Below, in pieces: positions 29,943-40,387 of a stretch of 64,000 nucleotides of DNA. Location of the stretch: contig WQZX01000006.1 of the NCBI GenBank assembly GCA_009780515.1, positions 1 to 64,000 of the forward strand, given 5' to 3'. Every line of letters begins with the position of its first letter. The first letter of the stretch is position 1. Position numbers and translations under genes: made by a program. This DNA comes from Nocardioidaceae bacterium (GTDB lineage: Bacteria; Actinomycetota; Actinomycetes; Propionibacteriales; Nocardioidaceae). The notes under the pieces were generated by a model that searched no databases, was not told where the DNA came from, and saw only the letters and a list, made by a program, of their open reading frames with translations.

Positions 29943-31165
29943 GAGAAGTCGGCAGAGGCCCGCTTGGCCATCTCCAGGAACGACCGGCGGCCCTCGAGGT
30001 TGTCCTCGAGCTCACGGACCCGCTTGGCGTCACCGGCGGCTCGAGCCTTGTCCAGCTTGGCCTCGGCCTCGGCGATGGCGGCCTCGAGCTTGGCGACCAT
30101 GTCGTCGGCACGGGCGGACTTCTCGGGGTCGGTGCGCTTCCACTTGTCGTCCTCGACCTTCCGGATCGCCTGCTCGACGGCACGCATGCGGCCCTCGAGC
30201 TCCTTGATCCGGTCGCGCGGCACCTTGCCGGCGGCGTCCCAGCGGTCGGCGAGGTCGCGGAAGGCGGCCTTGGCGGCGGCGAGGTCGGTGACGGGCACGA
30301 GCTTCTCGGCCTCGACCAGCAGCTGCTCCTTCACCGTGGCGTTGGCGGCGAACTCCTCGTCGAGCGCGGAGTTGGCGGCGTCGCGTGCGCCGAAGAAGGT
30401 GTCCTGCGCGCCGCGGAAGCGGGCCCAGAGCTGGTCGTCGATGCCCTTGGGCGCCGGGCCGGCGGCCTTCCACTGCCGCATCAGCTCGCGGTAGCGGCCG
30501 GCGGTCGGGCCCCAGTCGGTCGAGTCGGCGATCTTCTCGGCCTCGGTCGCCAAGCGCTCCTTGACCACCTGGGCGTCGGCCCGCTTGGCGTCCTGCTCGG
30601 CGAAGTGCGCCTTGCGCGCCTTGGTGTACGCCGAGCGCGCGGACGAGAACCGCTTCCAGAGCGCGTCGTCCACGGCGCGCTCGAGCCGCGGCAGCTGCTT
30701 CCACTGCTCGAGCAGCTCGCGCAGCCGGTTCGCGCCGCCCCGCCAGTCGCGCCCGCCGGCGATCTTCTCGGCCTCGGCGGCCAGGCGCTCCTTGGCCTCG
30801 CGCGACTCGGTGCTGCGCTGCGCCTTCTCGGCCTTGCGGGTCTCGCGCTGGGTTGCGATCACGGGACCCAGCTCATCGAGGCGTGCCGCGAGCGCGGCGA
30901 GATCGCCGACGGCGTTGGCGTCGGTCACCTGCTCGCGCACGGTCTTGATCGCGGCGGTCGCCTCCTCGGGCGACAGCAGCGCCGACGAGACCCGCTTGTG
31001 CAGCAGGTCCACCTCGAGCGCGAGCGCGTCGTACCGCTTGGTGTAGAAGGACAGAGCCTCGTCGGCCGTCACGTCCGGCACCTGTCCGACGGCCCTCTCG
31101 CCGTCGCCCGTCTTGACGTAGACGGTGCCGTCAGTGTCGACGCGTCCCCAGTCGGAGGTAGTCAC
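29939..31165 (-). CDS. DUF349 domain-containing protein
   Basis: Repeated ~75-aa modules (AEAEKIAGGRDWRGGANRLRELLEQWKQLPRLER..LWKRFSSARSAYTKAR); start VTTSDWGRVDTDGTVYV. Confidence 0.85.
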   Translation of the reverse strand: MTTSDWGRVDTDGTVYVKTGDGERAVGQVPDVTADEALSFYTKRYDALALEVDLLHKRVSSALLSPEEATAAIKTVREQVTDANAVGDLAALAARLDELGPVIATQRETRKAEKAQRSTESREAKERLAAEAEKIAGGRDWRGGANRLRELLEQWKQLPRLERAVDDALWKRFSSARSAYTKARKAHFAEQDAKRADAQVVKERLATEAEKIADSTDWGPTAGRYRELMRQWKAAGPAPKGIDDQLWARFRGAQDTFFGARDAANSALDEEFAANATVKEQLLVEAEKLVPVTDLAAAKAAFRDLADRWDAAGKVPRDRIKELEGRMRAVEQAIRKVEDDKWKRTDPEKSARADDMVAKLEAAIAEAEAKLDKARAAGDAKRVRELEDNLEGRRSFLEMAKRASADFS

Positions 31166-31211
31166 AGTGGGCAATGCTAGTGCGACCCGATGCGGCCGAT
31201 AGGCTGGGTCG

Positions 31212-31925
31212 GTGCTGATCGCCGGCTTCCCCGCAGGACCGTGGGGCACGAACTGTTACGTCGCCGCGACCGCCGCCGGTGCCGAGTGCGTCGTGATCGA
31301 CCCCGGCAAGGACGCCGCCGATGGCGTCGCGGAGGTCGTCCGCGAGCACCGGCTCAAGCCGGTCGCGGTGCTGCTCACCCACGGCCACGTCGACCACATG
31401 TGGAGCGTCGCCCCCGTCGCCGGCACGTACGACGCCACCGCGTGGATCCACCCCGCCGACCGTCACCTGCTGACCGATCCCGTGGCCGGTCTGTCGGCCG
31501 AGTCGGCCGGCATGCTGCTGGGCGGCAAGTACGAGTTCACCGAGCCGGACGACGTCCAGGAGCTCGGCGACGGAACGGTCCTCGAGCTGGCCGGCCTGAA
31601 CTTCACCGTCGACCACGCGCCCGGCCACACCGAGGGATCGGTGATGTTCCGGTCGCCGTACGCCTCGGCGGACATCTCCGAGGTCATGTTCTCCGGCGAC
31701 GTCCTGTTCCAGGGCTCGATCGGCCGCACGGACCTGCCCGGCGGCGACCACGCGACGATGCTGGAGAGCCTGCGCACCAAGGTGCTGCCGCTCGACGACG
31801 CCATCGCCGTCCTGCCCGGTCACGGTGGTCAGACCTCGATCGGCCAGGAGCGCGCCACCAACCCGTTCCTGCTCGACCTGATCGCGCCCGGCAGCAGCCA
31901 CGGCGCACCGACGCGAGGTCTGTGA
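31212..31925 (+). CDS. MBL-fold metallo-hydrolase (glyoxalase II-like)
   Basis: [47 protein letters not shown]. Confidence 0.92.
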   Translation: MLIAGFPAGPWGTNCYVAATAAGAECVVIDPGKDAADGVAEVVREHRLKPVAVLLTHGHVDHMWSVAPVAGTYDATAWIHPADRHLLTDPVAGLSAESAGMLLGGKYEFTEPDDVQELGDGTVLELAGLNFTVDHAPGHTEGSVMFRSPYASADISEVMFSGDVLFQGSIGRTDLPGGDHATMLESLRTKVLPLDDAIAVLPGHGGQTSIGQERATNPFLLDLIAPGSSHGAPTRGL

Positions 31926-31927
31926 GC

Positions 31928-33184
31928 ATGGGCGACACCATCTCGGCGCCCAAGGGCGTCCCGGAGTACCTCCCGCCCGAGTCGGCGACCTGGCTGGCCG
32001 TCAAGGAGGCGCTCGCGCGCCCCGCGACGCTCGCGGGCTACGGCTACATCGAGCTGCCGATCTTCGAGGACACCTCGCTCTACGTCCGCGGGGTGGGGGA
32101 GTCGACCGACGTCGTCTCCAAGGAGATGTACACCTTCAACGACCGTGGCGACCGCTCGCTGACGCTGCGACCCGAGGGCACCGCCGGCGTCATGCGCAGC
32201 GTGATCGAGCACCGCCTCGACCGCGGGCAGCTCCCCGTCAAGCTCTGGTACGCCGGTCCCTTCTTCCGCGCCGAGCGCCCGCAGCACGGCCGCTACCGGC
32301 AGCTGCAGCAGTTCGGCCTGGAGGCGATCGGCTCCGACGACCCTGCCCTCGACGCCGAGGTCGTGGCCATCGCCGATGCCGGCTTCCGGAGCCTCGGGCT
32401 CACCGGCTACCGTCTCGAGATCACCAGCCTGGGCTGCAGGGAGTGCCGCCCGGCGTACCGCGCGCGACTGGTGGCCTTCCTCGACGGGCTCGACCTCGAC
32501 GAGGCGACCCGCGAGCGCGCGCACATCAACCCGCTGCGCGTCCTCGACGACAAGCGGCCCGAGGTCATCGCGCAGCTCGCGGGTGCGCCGCTGATGCTCG
32601 ACCACCTGTGCGCCGCCTGCGCCGAGCACTTCGCGGCGGTCACCGGTCTGCTGGACGCGCACGGCGTCGCCTACGTCGTGAACCCACGCATGGTCCGCGG
32701 CCTCGACTACTACACGCGCACCACCTTCGAGTTCGTCCACGACGGACTCGGCGCCCAGTCCGGCATCGGCGGCGGCGGCAGGTACGACGGCCTGATGACC
32801 GAGCTCGGCGGCCAGGAGCTGTCCGGCATCGGCTTCGGCCTCGGGCTCGACCGCACCTTCCTGGCCTGCCAGGCCGAGGGCCTGCAGGTCGGCCCCGCCA
32901 GCCCCCTCGACGTGTACGTCGTCCCGCTCGGCGCCGCGCGCGAGCGCGCCCCGATGCTGGTGGCCGAGCTGCGCGCGGCGGGCCTGCGCACCGACCAGGT
33001 GTACGGCGAGCGCGGCCTGAAGGGCGCGATGAAGCAGGCTGACCGCAGCGGTGCGCCGTACGTCGTCGTGGTGGGCGAGCGCGACCTGGCCGAGGGCGTG
33101 GCGCAGGTGAAGTCGATGGACACCGGCGACCAGGTCGCCGTACCTCTGGACGAAGTCGTGAACCACTTGAAGGAGAAGCAGTGA
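31928..33184 (+). CDS. hisS: histidyl-tRNA synthetase
   Basis: [67 protein letters not shown]. Confidence 0.96.
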   Translation: MGDTISAPKGVPEYLPPESATWLAVKEALARPATLAGYGYIELPIFEDTSLYVRGVGESTDVVSKEMYTFNDRGDRSLTLRPEGTAGVMRSVIEHRLDRGQLPVKLWYAGPFFRAERPQHGRYRQLQQFGLEAIGSDDPALDAEVVAIADAGFRSLGLTGYRLEITSLGCRECRPAYRARLVAFLDGLDLDEATRERAHINPLRVLDDKRPEVIAQLAGAPLMLDHLCAACAEHFAAVTGLLDAHGVAYVVNPRMVRGLDYYTRTTFEFVHDGLGAQSGIGGGGRYDGLMTELGGQELSGIGFGLGLDRTFLACQAEGLQVGPASPLDVYVVPLGAARERAPMLVAELRAAGLRTDQVYGERGLKGAMKQADRSGAPYVVVVGERDLAEGVAQVKSMDTGDQVAVPLDEVVNHLKEKQ

Positions 33185-34953
33185 TCCGCTCCCATGACGC
33201 CGGCACCCTCCGTGCCGGCGACACCGGCCAGACCGTCACCCTCGCCGGGTGGGTGGCCAACCGCCGCGACCACGGTGGAGTGGCGTTCATCGACCTTCGT
33301 GACGCCAGCGGCGTCGTACAGGTGGTGATCCGGGACGAGGACGTCGCGCACAGCCTGCGCGCCGAGTACTGCCTGAAGATCGTCGGCGAGGTCACCGGAC
33401 GCGGCGCGGAGCGCGAGAACCCGAACCTGCCCACGGGCGCGATCGAGGTCGTCGCGAGCGACGTCGAGGTGCTCAGCGCCGCTGCACCGCTGCCGTTCCC
33501 GATCTCCGACCACGTCGAGGTCGGCGAGGAGGCGCGGCTCAGGCACCGCTACCTCGACCTGCGCCGCACCGGCCCGGGCAGCGCGCTGCGCCTGCGCAGC
33601 AGGGTCAACAAGGCCGCGCGCGACGTCCTCGACGCGAACTCCTTCGTCGAGATCGAGACCCCGACGCTGACCCGCAGCACCCCCGAGGGCGCGCGCGACT
33701 TCCTGGTGCCGGCCCGCCTCGCGCCCGGCAGCTGGTACGCCCTGCCGCAGAGCCCGCAGCTGTTCAAGCAGCTGCTGATGGTCGCCGGCATGGAGCGCTA
33801 CTTCCAGATCGCGCGCTGCTACCGCGACGAGGACTTCCGCGCCGACCGCCAGCCGGAGTTCACCCAGCTCGACGTCGAGATGAGCTTCGTCGACCAGGAC
33901 GACGTCATCGCGCTGGCCGAGCAGATCCTGACCGCGCTGTGGAAGCTCGTCGGCCACGACATCACCACCCCCGTCCCGCGCATGACCTACGCCGACGCGA
34001 TGGCCCGCTACGGCTCCGACAAGCCCGACCTGCGCATGGGCCAGGAGCTCGTCGAGTGCACGGACTACTTCAAGGACACGCCGTTCCGGGTCTTCCAGGC
34101 GCCGTACGTCAGCGCGGTGGTCATGCCCGGAGGAGCGAGCCAGCCGCGCAAGCAGCTCGACGCCTGGCAGGAGTGGGCCAAGCAGCGCGGTGCCCGCGGC
34201 CTCGCCTACGTCTTGGTCCAGGAGGACGGCGAGCTCGGTGGCCCGGTCGCCAAGAACCTCTCCGAGCAGGAGAAGGCCGGCTTGGCCGCCCACGTCGGCG
34301 CACAGCCGGGTGACTGCGTCTTCTTCGCGGCGGGGGAGACCAAGCCCAGCCGCGCCCTCCTCGGCGCCGCCCGCCTCGAGATCGGCCGCCGCTGCGGACT
34401 GATCGACGAGGCGGCGTGGGCGTTCGTGTGGATCGTCGACGCCCCGCTGCTCGAGCCGGCCGCGGACGCGGTCGCCTCGGGCGACGTCGCGGTCGGCAGC
34501 GGCGCCTGGACCGCCGTGCACCACGCGTTCACCAGCCCGCAGGAGCCGGAGACCTTCGCTCAGGACCCCGGCAACGCGCTGGCCTGGGCCTACGACGTCG
34601 TCTGCAACGGCAACGAGATCGGCGGCGGCTCGATCCGCATCCACCGCGAGGACGTGCAGAAGCGCGTGTTCGAGCTGATGGGGATCGACGAGCAGCAGGC
34701 CGAGGAGAAGTTCGGCTTCCTGCTCGAGGCGTTCAAGTACGGCGCCCCGCCGCACGGCGGCATCGCCTTCGGGTGGGACCGCATCGTCGCGCTGCTCGCC
34801 GGCACCGACTCGATCCGTGAGGTCATCGCGTTCCCGAAGTCCGGGGGCGGCTACGACCCGCTCACCGCCGCGCCCGCTCCGATCACGCCCGAGCAGCGCA
34901 AGGAAGCCGGTGTGGACGCCAAGCCGACGAAGGATGTCCCGCCCGTGAGTTGA
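33181..34953 (+). CDS. aspS: aspartyl-tRNA synthetase
   Basis: [74 protein letters not shown]. Confidence 0.96.
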   Translation: MIRSHDAGTLRAGDTGQTVTLAGWVANRRDHGGVAFIDLRDASGVVQVVIRDEDVAHSLRAEYCLKIVGEVTGRGAERENPNLPTGAIEVVASDVEVLSAAAPLPFPISDHVEVGEEARLRHRYLDLRRTGPGSALRLRSRVNKAARDVLDANSFVEIETPTLTRSTPEGARDFLVPARLAPGSWYALPQSPQLFKQLLMVAGMERYFQIARCYRDEDFRADRQPEFTQLDVEMSFVDQDDVIALAEQILTALWKLVGHDITTPVPRMTYADAMARYGSDKPDLRMGQELVECTDYFKDTPFRVFQAPYVSAVVMPGGASQPRKQLDAWQEWAKQRGARGLAYVLVQEDGELGGPVAKNLSEQEKAGLAAHVGAQPGDCVFFAAGETKPSRALLGAARLEIGRRCGLIDEAAWAFVWIVDAPLLEPAADAVASGDVAVGSGAWTAVHHAFTSPQEPETFAQDPGNALAWAYDVVCNGNEIGGGSIRIHREDVQKRVFELMGIDEQQAEEKFGFLLEAFKYGAPPHGGIAFGWDRIVALLAGTDSIREVIAFPKSGGGYDPLTAAPAPITPEQRKEAGVDAKPTKDVPPVS

Positions 34954-35131
34954 TCGACTGCAAGGTCGATCCCGCAGCCGCCGGTGCGCCGGATGCCTGG
35001 TCGTGTCCAGATCGTTACTCGATGGTGATTCCGTGAACGACCGGAACGGCATACCGTCGCCTCCAGTGCCCGTCTCGGGCCATCAACGGAGAGGCGCCGG
35101 CGTCCTCTCTCGCCTTTCGTCTGGAGGACGT

Positions 35132-36961
35132 ATGCGGAAAATCATGGGACGTCTGGTCCCGGCCGTAGCAGTCGCATCGGTGGCAGCGGTAGCGCTTGCC
35201 GGCTGCGGCTCGAAGAGCACGGGACTGGTGGAGAGCTCCACGGTCACCTTCTCCTACAACGGCCCGGTCACCTCGCTCTGGGAGGGAACTGCCAACCAGT
35301 ACTCGACCTACAACGCGAACGTCGCCGCGCTGACCAACACCGGCTTCAACTACTACGGCCTCAAGAACGGCACGCCGTCGCTGGTGAAGAACACCAACTT
35401 CGGCTCCTACTCCGAGGTGTCCAAGAGCCCGCTGACGCTGAAGCTTCACGTCAACAAGGGCGTGACCTGGAGCGACGGCGCGCAGGTCGACGCCGCCGAC
35501 ATCCTCCTCTCGTGGGCGTCGGGCCTGTCGAAGTACAACAACCCGAAGGGCCCGGTCAACTTCAACGCGGTCGGCGCCTACGCCGGCACCGGTCTCGACC
35601 TGCTCAACACTCCCAAGGTCGACCCCGACGGTCTCGGGATGACCGTCAGCTTCAAGAAGCCGTACGTCGACTGGGAGGTCTCCGTCGGGTCCACCGTCAA
35701 CGGCCTGTCCCCGGGCCTGCCGGCGCACATCGCCTACGAGCTCGCCTTCCCGAGCTTCAAGGGCAGCGCGACCCAGGCCGACGCCGCGGTCCAGAAGGCG
35801 ATCCTGACCGGTGACCAGGCCACCATGGCCAAGCTCGGCAAGGTCTGGGCGAACTCCTGGAACGTCTCCTCGATGCCGAGCGACAAGCGACTGCTGGTCA
35901 GCGACGGCCCGTACGTCGTCAGCGGCTTCCAGAAGAACCAGTCGATCAGCTTCAAGCGTCGCGACGACTTCACCGGTGAGCCGAAGAAGCCCGCGATCCA
36001 GAACCTCACGCTCCGGTTCATCACCGACGCGACCTCGCAGGTCCAGGCGCTGCAGAACGGCGAGGTCCAGATGATCCAGGGCCAGCCGAGCACCGACACG
36101 GTGGCCGCGGTGAACAAGCTCAACAACGTTCACGTGGACACCTTCGCGGGCTCCTCCTACGAGCACGTCGACCTGAACATGAAGGTCGGCAACGGCACGT
36201 TCGACCCGGCGACGTACGGCGGCGGTGCCGCGGGTGCCAAGAAGGCGCTGATGGTCCGCCAGGCGTTCCTCAAGGCGCTGCCCCGCCAGGAGATCATCGA
36301 CAAGCTGATCAAGCCGCTCCAGCCGGACGCCAAGATCGACGACTCGAGCCTGTTCCTCCCCGGGACGCCCGCCTACACCAAGGACGTCGCGACGAACGGC
36401 ACGAAGGCCTACGACAAGACCGACGTCGCCGGTGCGAAGGCGCTGCTGAAGAAGGCCGGCGTCAGCAACCCGACGGTCCGGTTCACCTACCCGAACGACA
36501 ACCCGCGTCGGGTGAGCGAGTACCAGCTGATCCAGGCCTCCGAGCAGCAGGCGGGCTTCAACATCAAGCCGGTCGCCATGACGACGGCGAAGTACTTCCC
36601 GTTCCTCGAGGGCGGCGGCTACGACGCCTCGATCTTCGCCTGGCAGTTCACCAGCCTCGCGTACACCGGCAACCAGGCGGCGTACACGAGCACCGGTGGC
36701 GAGAACTTCAACCACTACTCCAACCCGCAGTCGGACAAGCTCTGGGGCCAGATCGCCTCGAGCACCGGCACGGCTGACCAGACCAACGCCCTCATGGCCA
36801 AGGTCGACAAGAACCTGGTCACCGACGCCGCCACGATGCCGCTGTTCCAGTTCCCGGAGATGTCGGCCTGGTCGACGAAGCTCTCCGGCGTCTCGGACAA
36901 CCCCATCGCCAGCGGGATGAACACGCTGTGGGACCCGTGGGACTGGACGGTCGCCAAGTAG
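35132..36961 (+). CDS. peptide ABC transporter substrate-binding lipoprotein (SBP family 5)
   Basis: Lipobox ALAGCG; SPLTLKLHVNKGVTWSDGAQVDAADILLSW; followed by permease genes. Confidence 0.9.
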   Translation: MRKIMGRLVPAVAVASVAAVALAGCGSKSTGLVESSTVTFSYNGPVTSLWEGTANQYSTYNANVAALTNTGFNYYGLKNGTPSLVKNTNFGSYSEVSKSPLTLKLHVNKGVTWSDGAQVDAADILLSWASGLSKYNNPKGPVNFNAVGAYAGTGLDLLNTPKVDPDGLGMTVSFKKPYVDWEVSVGSTVNGLSPGLPAHIAYELAFPSFKGSATQADAAVQKAILTGDQATMAKLGKVWANSWNVSSMPSDKRLLVSDGPYVVSGFQKNQSISFKRRDDFTGEPKKPAIQNLTLRFITDATSQVQALQNGEVQMIQGQPSTDTVAAVNKLNNVHVDTFAGSSYEHVDLNMKVGNGTFDPATYGGGAAGAKKALMVRQAFLKALPRQEIIDKLIKPLQPDAKIDDSSLFLPGTPAYTKDVATNGTKAYDKTDVAGAKALLKKAGVSNPTVRFTYPNDNPRRVSEYQLIQASEQQAGFNIKPVAMTTAKYFPFLEGGGYDASIFAWQFTSLAYTGNQAAYTSTGGENFNHYSNPQSDKLWGQIASSTGTADQTNALMAKVDKNLVTDAATMPLFQFPEMSAWSTKLSGVSDNPIASGMNTLWDPWDWTVAK

Positions 36962-36985
36962 ACAACTGAATTGACCCACGACGAC

Positions 36986-37020
36986 GCGGGGGCGCCGATG
37001 CCTAGCACCGGCGCCCCCGT
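36986..37020 (+). terminator. GC-rich hairpin between SBP gene and permease gene (attenuator/mRNA stabiliser)
   Basis: CGGGGGCGCCG...CGGCGCCCCCG. Confidence 0.6.
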
Positions 37021-37047
37021 GTCCCGCGCGATTCAGAAAGGCAATCG

Positions 37048-38580
37048 ATGCTGACGTTCCTGCTGCGCCGGCTGGCCGCCTCCCTGGTGGTCCTGCTGGT
37101 CGCCTCGTACGTCGTGTACGTCATCACCTGCTTCTCCGGTGACCCCCTCCAGGACCTGCGGCAGAGCACCTCGCCCAACAAGGCGGGGCTGATCGCACAG
37201 CGCACCGCGCTGATGCACCTCGACGTCTCGCCGTTCCTGCGCTACTTCATCTGGTTCGGCGGCCTGCTCAAGGGCTTCACCGGCCACTTCACGCTCGGCG
37301 TCACCTCCGGCGGCCAGGCGGTCACCGGACAGCTGACCGCCGCGGTCGGCTCGACGTTCCAGCTGGTCACCGGTGCGACGCTGATCGCGATCGTGATCGG
37401 TGTGGCGCTCGGCGTCGTCACCGCGCTGCGCCAGTACACCGCGTTCGACTACGGCACGACCATGATGGCGTTCGTCTTCTTCTCCCTGCCGAGCTTCTGG
37501 CTCGCGGTGCTGCTGAAGGAGTACCTCGCGATCGACTTCAACAACTTCCTCGGCCACCCCGTGGTCCCGCCGGTGGTCATCGCCATCGTCGCCCTCGTCG
37601 CGGGCGTGGTGGCGTGGAGCATCACCGAGCGCGGGCGCAGCAGATGGTGGTTCGTCGGGGGGACGATGGTGGTCATCGCAGCGTTCCTGACCTTCATCTC
37701 CCTGACCCACTGGCTCGACAACCCGGGTCTGACCATCGGCGGTGTCGCGGTGCTCGGCGTGGCCACTGCGTTCGGCGTCTCCTACCTCACCGCGGGCAAG
37801 GAGAACAAGCGCTCGCTGTACGCCGCCCTGACGACCGCCCTGGTGGGCGTCGTGCTCTACTACCCGCTCGAGTGGACCGTCTTCTCGTCCATGTCGATGC
37901 CGCTCTTCCTGTTCCTCGGAGTGGTCGCGATCGCGGTCGGCGCGCTGGTCGGCTGGCTGTGGGGCGGTCCCGACCGGCGGGTTTCGATGCGGACCGGCGG
38001 GGTCGTCGCCTTCCTGACCGCCGGCTACATCGCGGTCGACCGCTTCATGCAGGACTGGAACACCTACGTCAACAGCACCTACGTCAACGGTCGTCCGATC
38101 GCGACGATCGGATCGCAGACGCCGAACTTCGACGGTGACTTCTGGTTCACCTACATCGACCGGATCACCCACCTCGCGCTGCCGACGATCTCGCTCGCGC
38201 TGATCTCGCTGGCCGGGTACAGCCGGTACGCCCGGGCGAGCATGCTGGACGTGATGAACCAGGACTACATCCGCACGGCCCGGTCCAAGGGCCTCACAGA
38301 GCGTGCCGTCGTCATGCGTCACGCCTTCCGCAACGCGCTGATCCCGGTGGTCACGATCGTGACCCTCGACTTCGGCGCCCTGATCAGCGGCGCGATCGTC
38401 ACCGAGAACGTCTTCAGCTTCCAGGGCATGGGCGACCTCTTCATCGCCGGTGTGACCGCCGTGGATCCGAACACAATCATGGGGGTGTTCCTGGTGACAG
38501 GAATCTGGGCCATCGCCTTCAACGTGATCGCCGACGTGCTCTACTCGGCGCTCGACCCGCGGATCCGGGTGACGTCATGA
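37048..38580 (+). CDS. peptide ABC transporter permease (OppB/DppB-like, enlarged)
   Basis: MLTFLLRRLAASLVVLLVASYVVYV; EAA-type YSRYARASMLDVMNQDYIRTARSKGLTERAVVMRHAFRNALIPVVT; 510 aa. Confidence 0.9.
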   Translation: MLTFLLRRLAASLVVLLVASYVVYVITCFSGDPLQDLRQSTSPNKAGLIAQRTALMHLDVSPFLRYFIWFGGLLKGFTGHFTLGVTSGGQAVTGQLTAAVGSTFQLVTGATLIAIVIGVALGVVTALRQYTAFDYGTTMMAFVFFSLPSFWLAVLLKEYLAIDFNNFLGHPVVPPVVIAIVALVAGVVAWSITERGRSRWWFVGGTMVVIAAFLTFISLTHWLDNPGLTIGGVAVLGVATAFGVSYLTAGKENKRSLYAALTTALVGVVLYYPLEWTVFSSMSMPLFLFLGVVAIAVGALVGWLWGGPDRRVSMRTGGVVAFLTAGYIAVDRFMQDWNTYVNSTYVNGRPIATIGSQTPNFDGDFWFTYIDRITHLALPTISLALISLAGYSRYARASMLDVMNQDYIRTARSKGLTERAVVMRHAFRNALIPVVTIVTLDFGALISGAIVTENVFSFQGMGDLFIAGVTAVDPNTIMGVFLVTGIWAIAFNVIADVLYSALDPRIRVTS

Positions 38581-39707
38581 GCGATCACGACTCGCGCGGC
38601 TCCCACGAGTCCAACCCGCTGGACGTCGTACCCATGGGCGGCGGCATCGGTGGCGGCATGGCGCACATGGAGGCAGCAGGAGCGCACGAGGGCGTCGAGA
38701 ACGCCATCGAACTCAAGGAGGTCGAGGGCCTCAGCCAGGGGCGCATCATCCTGCGGAGGTTCCTGCACCACCGCGGCGCGATGATCTCGCTCATCATCCT
38801 GGTGGCGCTGCTCCTCCTTGCGTACAGCAGCATCGGCTTCAAGGTGTTCGGGTTGCAGATCCCGGGGTGGTGGAAGTACCAATACACCGACATCACGAAC
38901 AACTCGAACAACCTGCACCCGACGCTGTCGCTCTGGCCGCCCCGCTTCGGCGCGCACCCGTTCGGCCAGGACGAGATCGGCCACGACGTCTTCGCCGAGA
39001 CCATGCGTGGCGTGCAGCAGTCGTTCATGATCATCGTCGTCATCGGCGTCGTGTCGACAGCGATAGGTGTCGTCGTCGGCGCGGTCGCGGGCTACTTCGG
39101 TGGGCTCATCGACGCGCTGCTTATGCGCCTGACCGACATGTTCATCATCGTGCCGCTCATCATCCTGGCCGCGGTCATCGGTCACTACGCGGCCGGTGCC
39201 GGCCCCTTCGTGCTGGCGGTGCTCCTCGGTGTGCTGGTGTGGACATCGCTGGCGCGACTGGTGCGCGGCGAGGTGCTGACGCTGAGGTCGCGGGAGTTCG
39301 TCGAGGCCGCGAAGGTCGCAGGCGCGTCGCACCGGCGGATCATCTTCAAGCACATCCTGCCGAACGCGGCCGGCGTCATCATCGTCTCGATGACGCTGAC
39401 GATGGCTGCGGCGATCCTGCTCGAGGCAGCGCTCGGCTACCTTGGTCTCGGCGTGCAGCTGCCCGACATCTCGCTGGGCTCGCTGATCAGCACCTACGAG
39501 TCCTCGTTCGGCACCCGTCCGTGGCTGTTCTGGTACACGGGCACGTTCATCCTCGTCATCGCGCTCACGGTGAACTTCATCGGCGACGGCCTGCGCGACG
39601 CCTTCGACCCGCGTCAGCGGCGCAAGCTCAGCCGCAGGGCCAAGCAGGAGGCATCGAGTTCTCGGCCGGCCGCGCTCATCGAGACGATGAACAAGGCGGG
39701 GCAGTAG
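38577..39707 (+). CDS. peptide ABC transporter permease (OppC/DppC-like)
   Basis: HPFGQDEIGHDVFAETMRG; VLTLRSREFVEAAKVAGASHRRIIFKHILPNAAGVIIV. Confidence 0.92.
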   Translation: MSDHDSRGSHESNPLDVVPMGGGIGGGMAHMEAAGAHEGVENAIELKEVEGLSQGRIILRRFLHHRGAMISLIILVALLLLAYSSIGFKVFGLQIPGWWKYQYTDITNNSNNLHPTLSLWPPRFGAHPFGQDEIGHDVFAETMRGVQQSFMIIVVIGVVSTAIGVVVGAVAGYFGGLIDALLMRLTDMFIIVPLIILAAVIGHYAAGAGPFVLAVLLGVLVWTSLARLVRGEVLTLRSREFVEAAKVAGASHRRIIFKHILPNAAGVIIVSMTLTMAAAILLEAALGYLGLGVQLPDISLGSLISTYESSFGTRPWLFWYTGTFILVIALTVNFIGDGLRDAFDPRQRRKLSRRAKQEASSSRPAALIETMNKAGQ

Positions 39708-39740
39708 GTGATGGCCGACTCGTCGGAGGCTCGGTTGCTG

Positions 39741-40346
39741 TCAGCGCGCGAACGCGGTCAGCAGCATGCTGAGGCACAGGCCGGCCAGGAGGACGCCCAG
39801 CTCGGCGCGGTGCCACGTCGTGACCACGCGGCCGTCGTCGGCGGGCAGGCGCCCGTCGTCACGCAGCTCCAGGCCCCGGCGTACGTGGTAGGCCGCGACG
39901 CCGGACTCGGAGTGCGGCAGGTCGCCGATCCCGATCGTGCGTCCCGGTCCGTACGTCGACCCGGGCAGGTGCTCGGCGGGCTGCTGGCGACCACGGATCG
40001 CGCTGAGCGCTCCCGGCGCGGGCGCCGCCCACGCGCCGAAGCTGCCCGACTCCGTCACCAGCGTGAGGTTGTACCTCGTCTCGACCTCGTGGATCGCGGA
40101 CCAGGCGACCACGCGGGTCCGGGCGACGTTACGCAGGCGTACGTCGCGATCCTCGATCACCACGGCCGGGGCCCAGAACACCATCCACATCGCGTAGCCG
40201 GCGAGCAGGAGCCACGGCGCATAGGCGACGTCCTCGCTCACGCTGCGTGTCGCTACCAGCAGGACGAGGCTGGCAGCGCAGACGAGCCAGACGGCCACCG
40301 TGAGCGCCAGACCGAACGGCGGGCGCAGCGTCACGCGGGATTCCAC
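39741..40346 (-). CDS. PH domain-containing membrane protein
   Basis: Two N-terminal TM helices then VVIEDRDVRLRNVARTRVVAWSAIHEVE.., typical bacterial PH (bPH) layout. Confidence 0.65.
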   Translation of the reverse strand: MESRVTLRPPFGLALTVAVWLVCAASLVLLVATRSVSEDVAYAPWLLLAGYAMWMVFWAPAVVIEDRDVRLRNVARTRVVAWSAIHEVETRYNLTLVTESGSFGAWAAPAPGALSAIRGRQQPAEHLPGSTYGPGRTIGIGDLPHSESGVAAYHVRRGLELRDDGRLPADDGRVVTTWHRAELGVLLAGLCLSMLLTAFAR

Positions 40347-40387
40347 CGCGACATCGTGACACAGGCCGACACGAAGGGATCACCACG

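Noticed and set aside
32710-35052. 780-aa antisense ORF over hisS/aspS
   Set aside because: Shadow ORF; both synthetases are unambiguous on the + strand.
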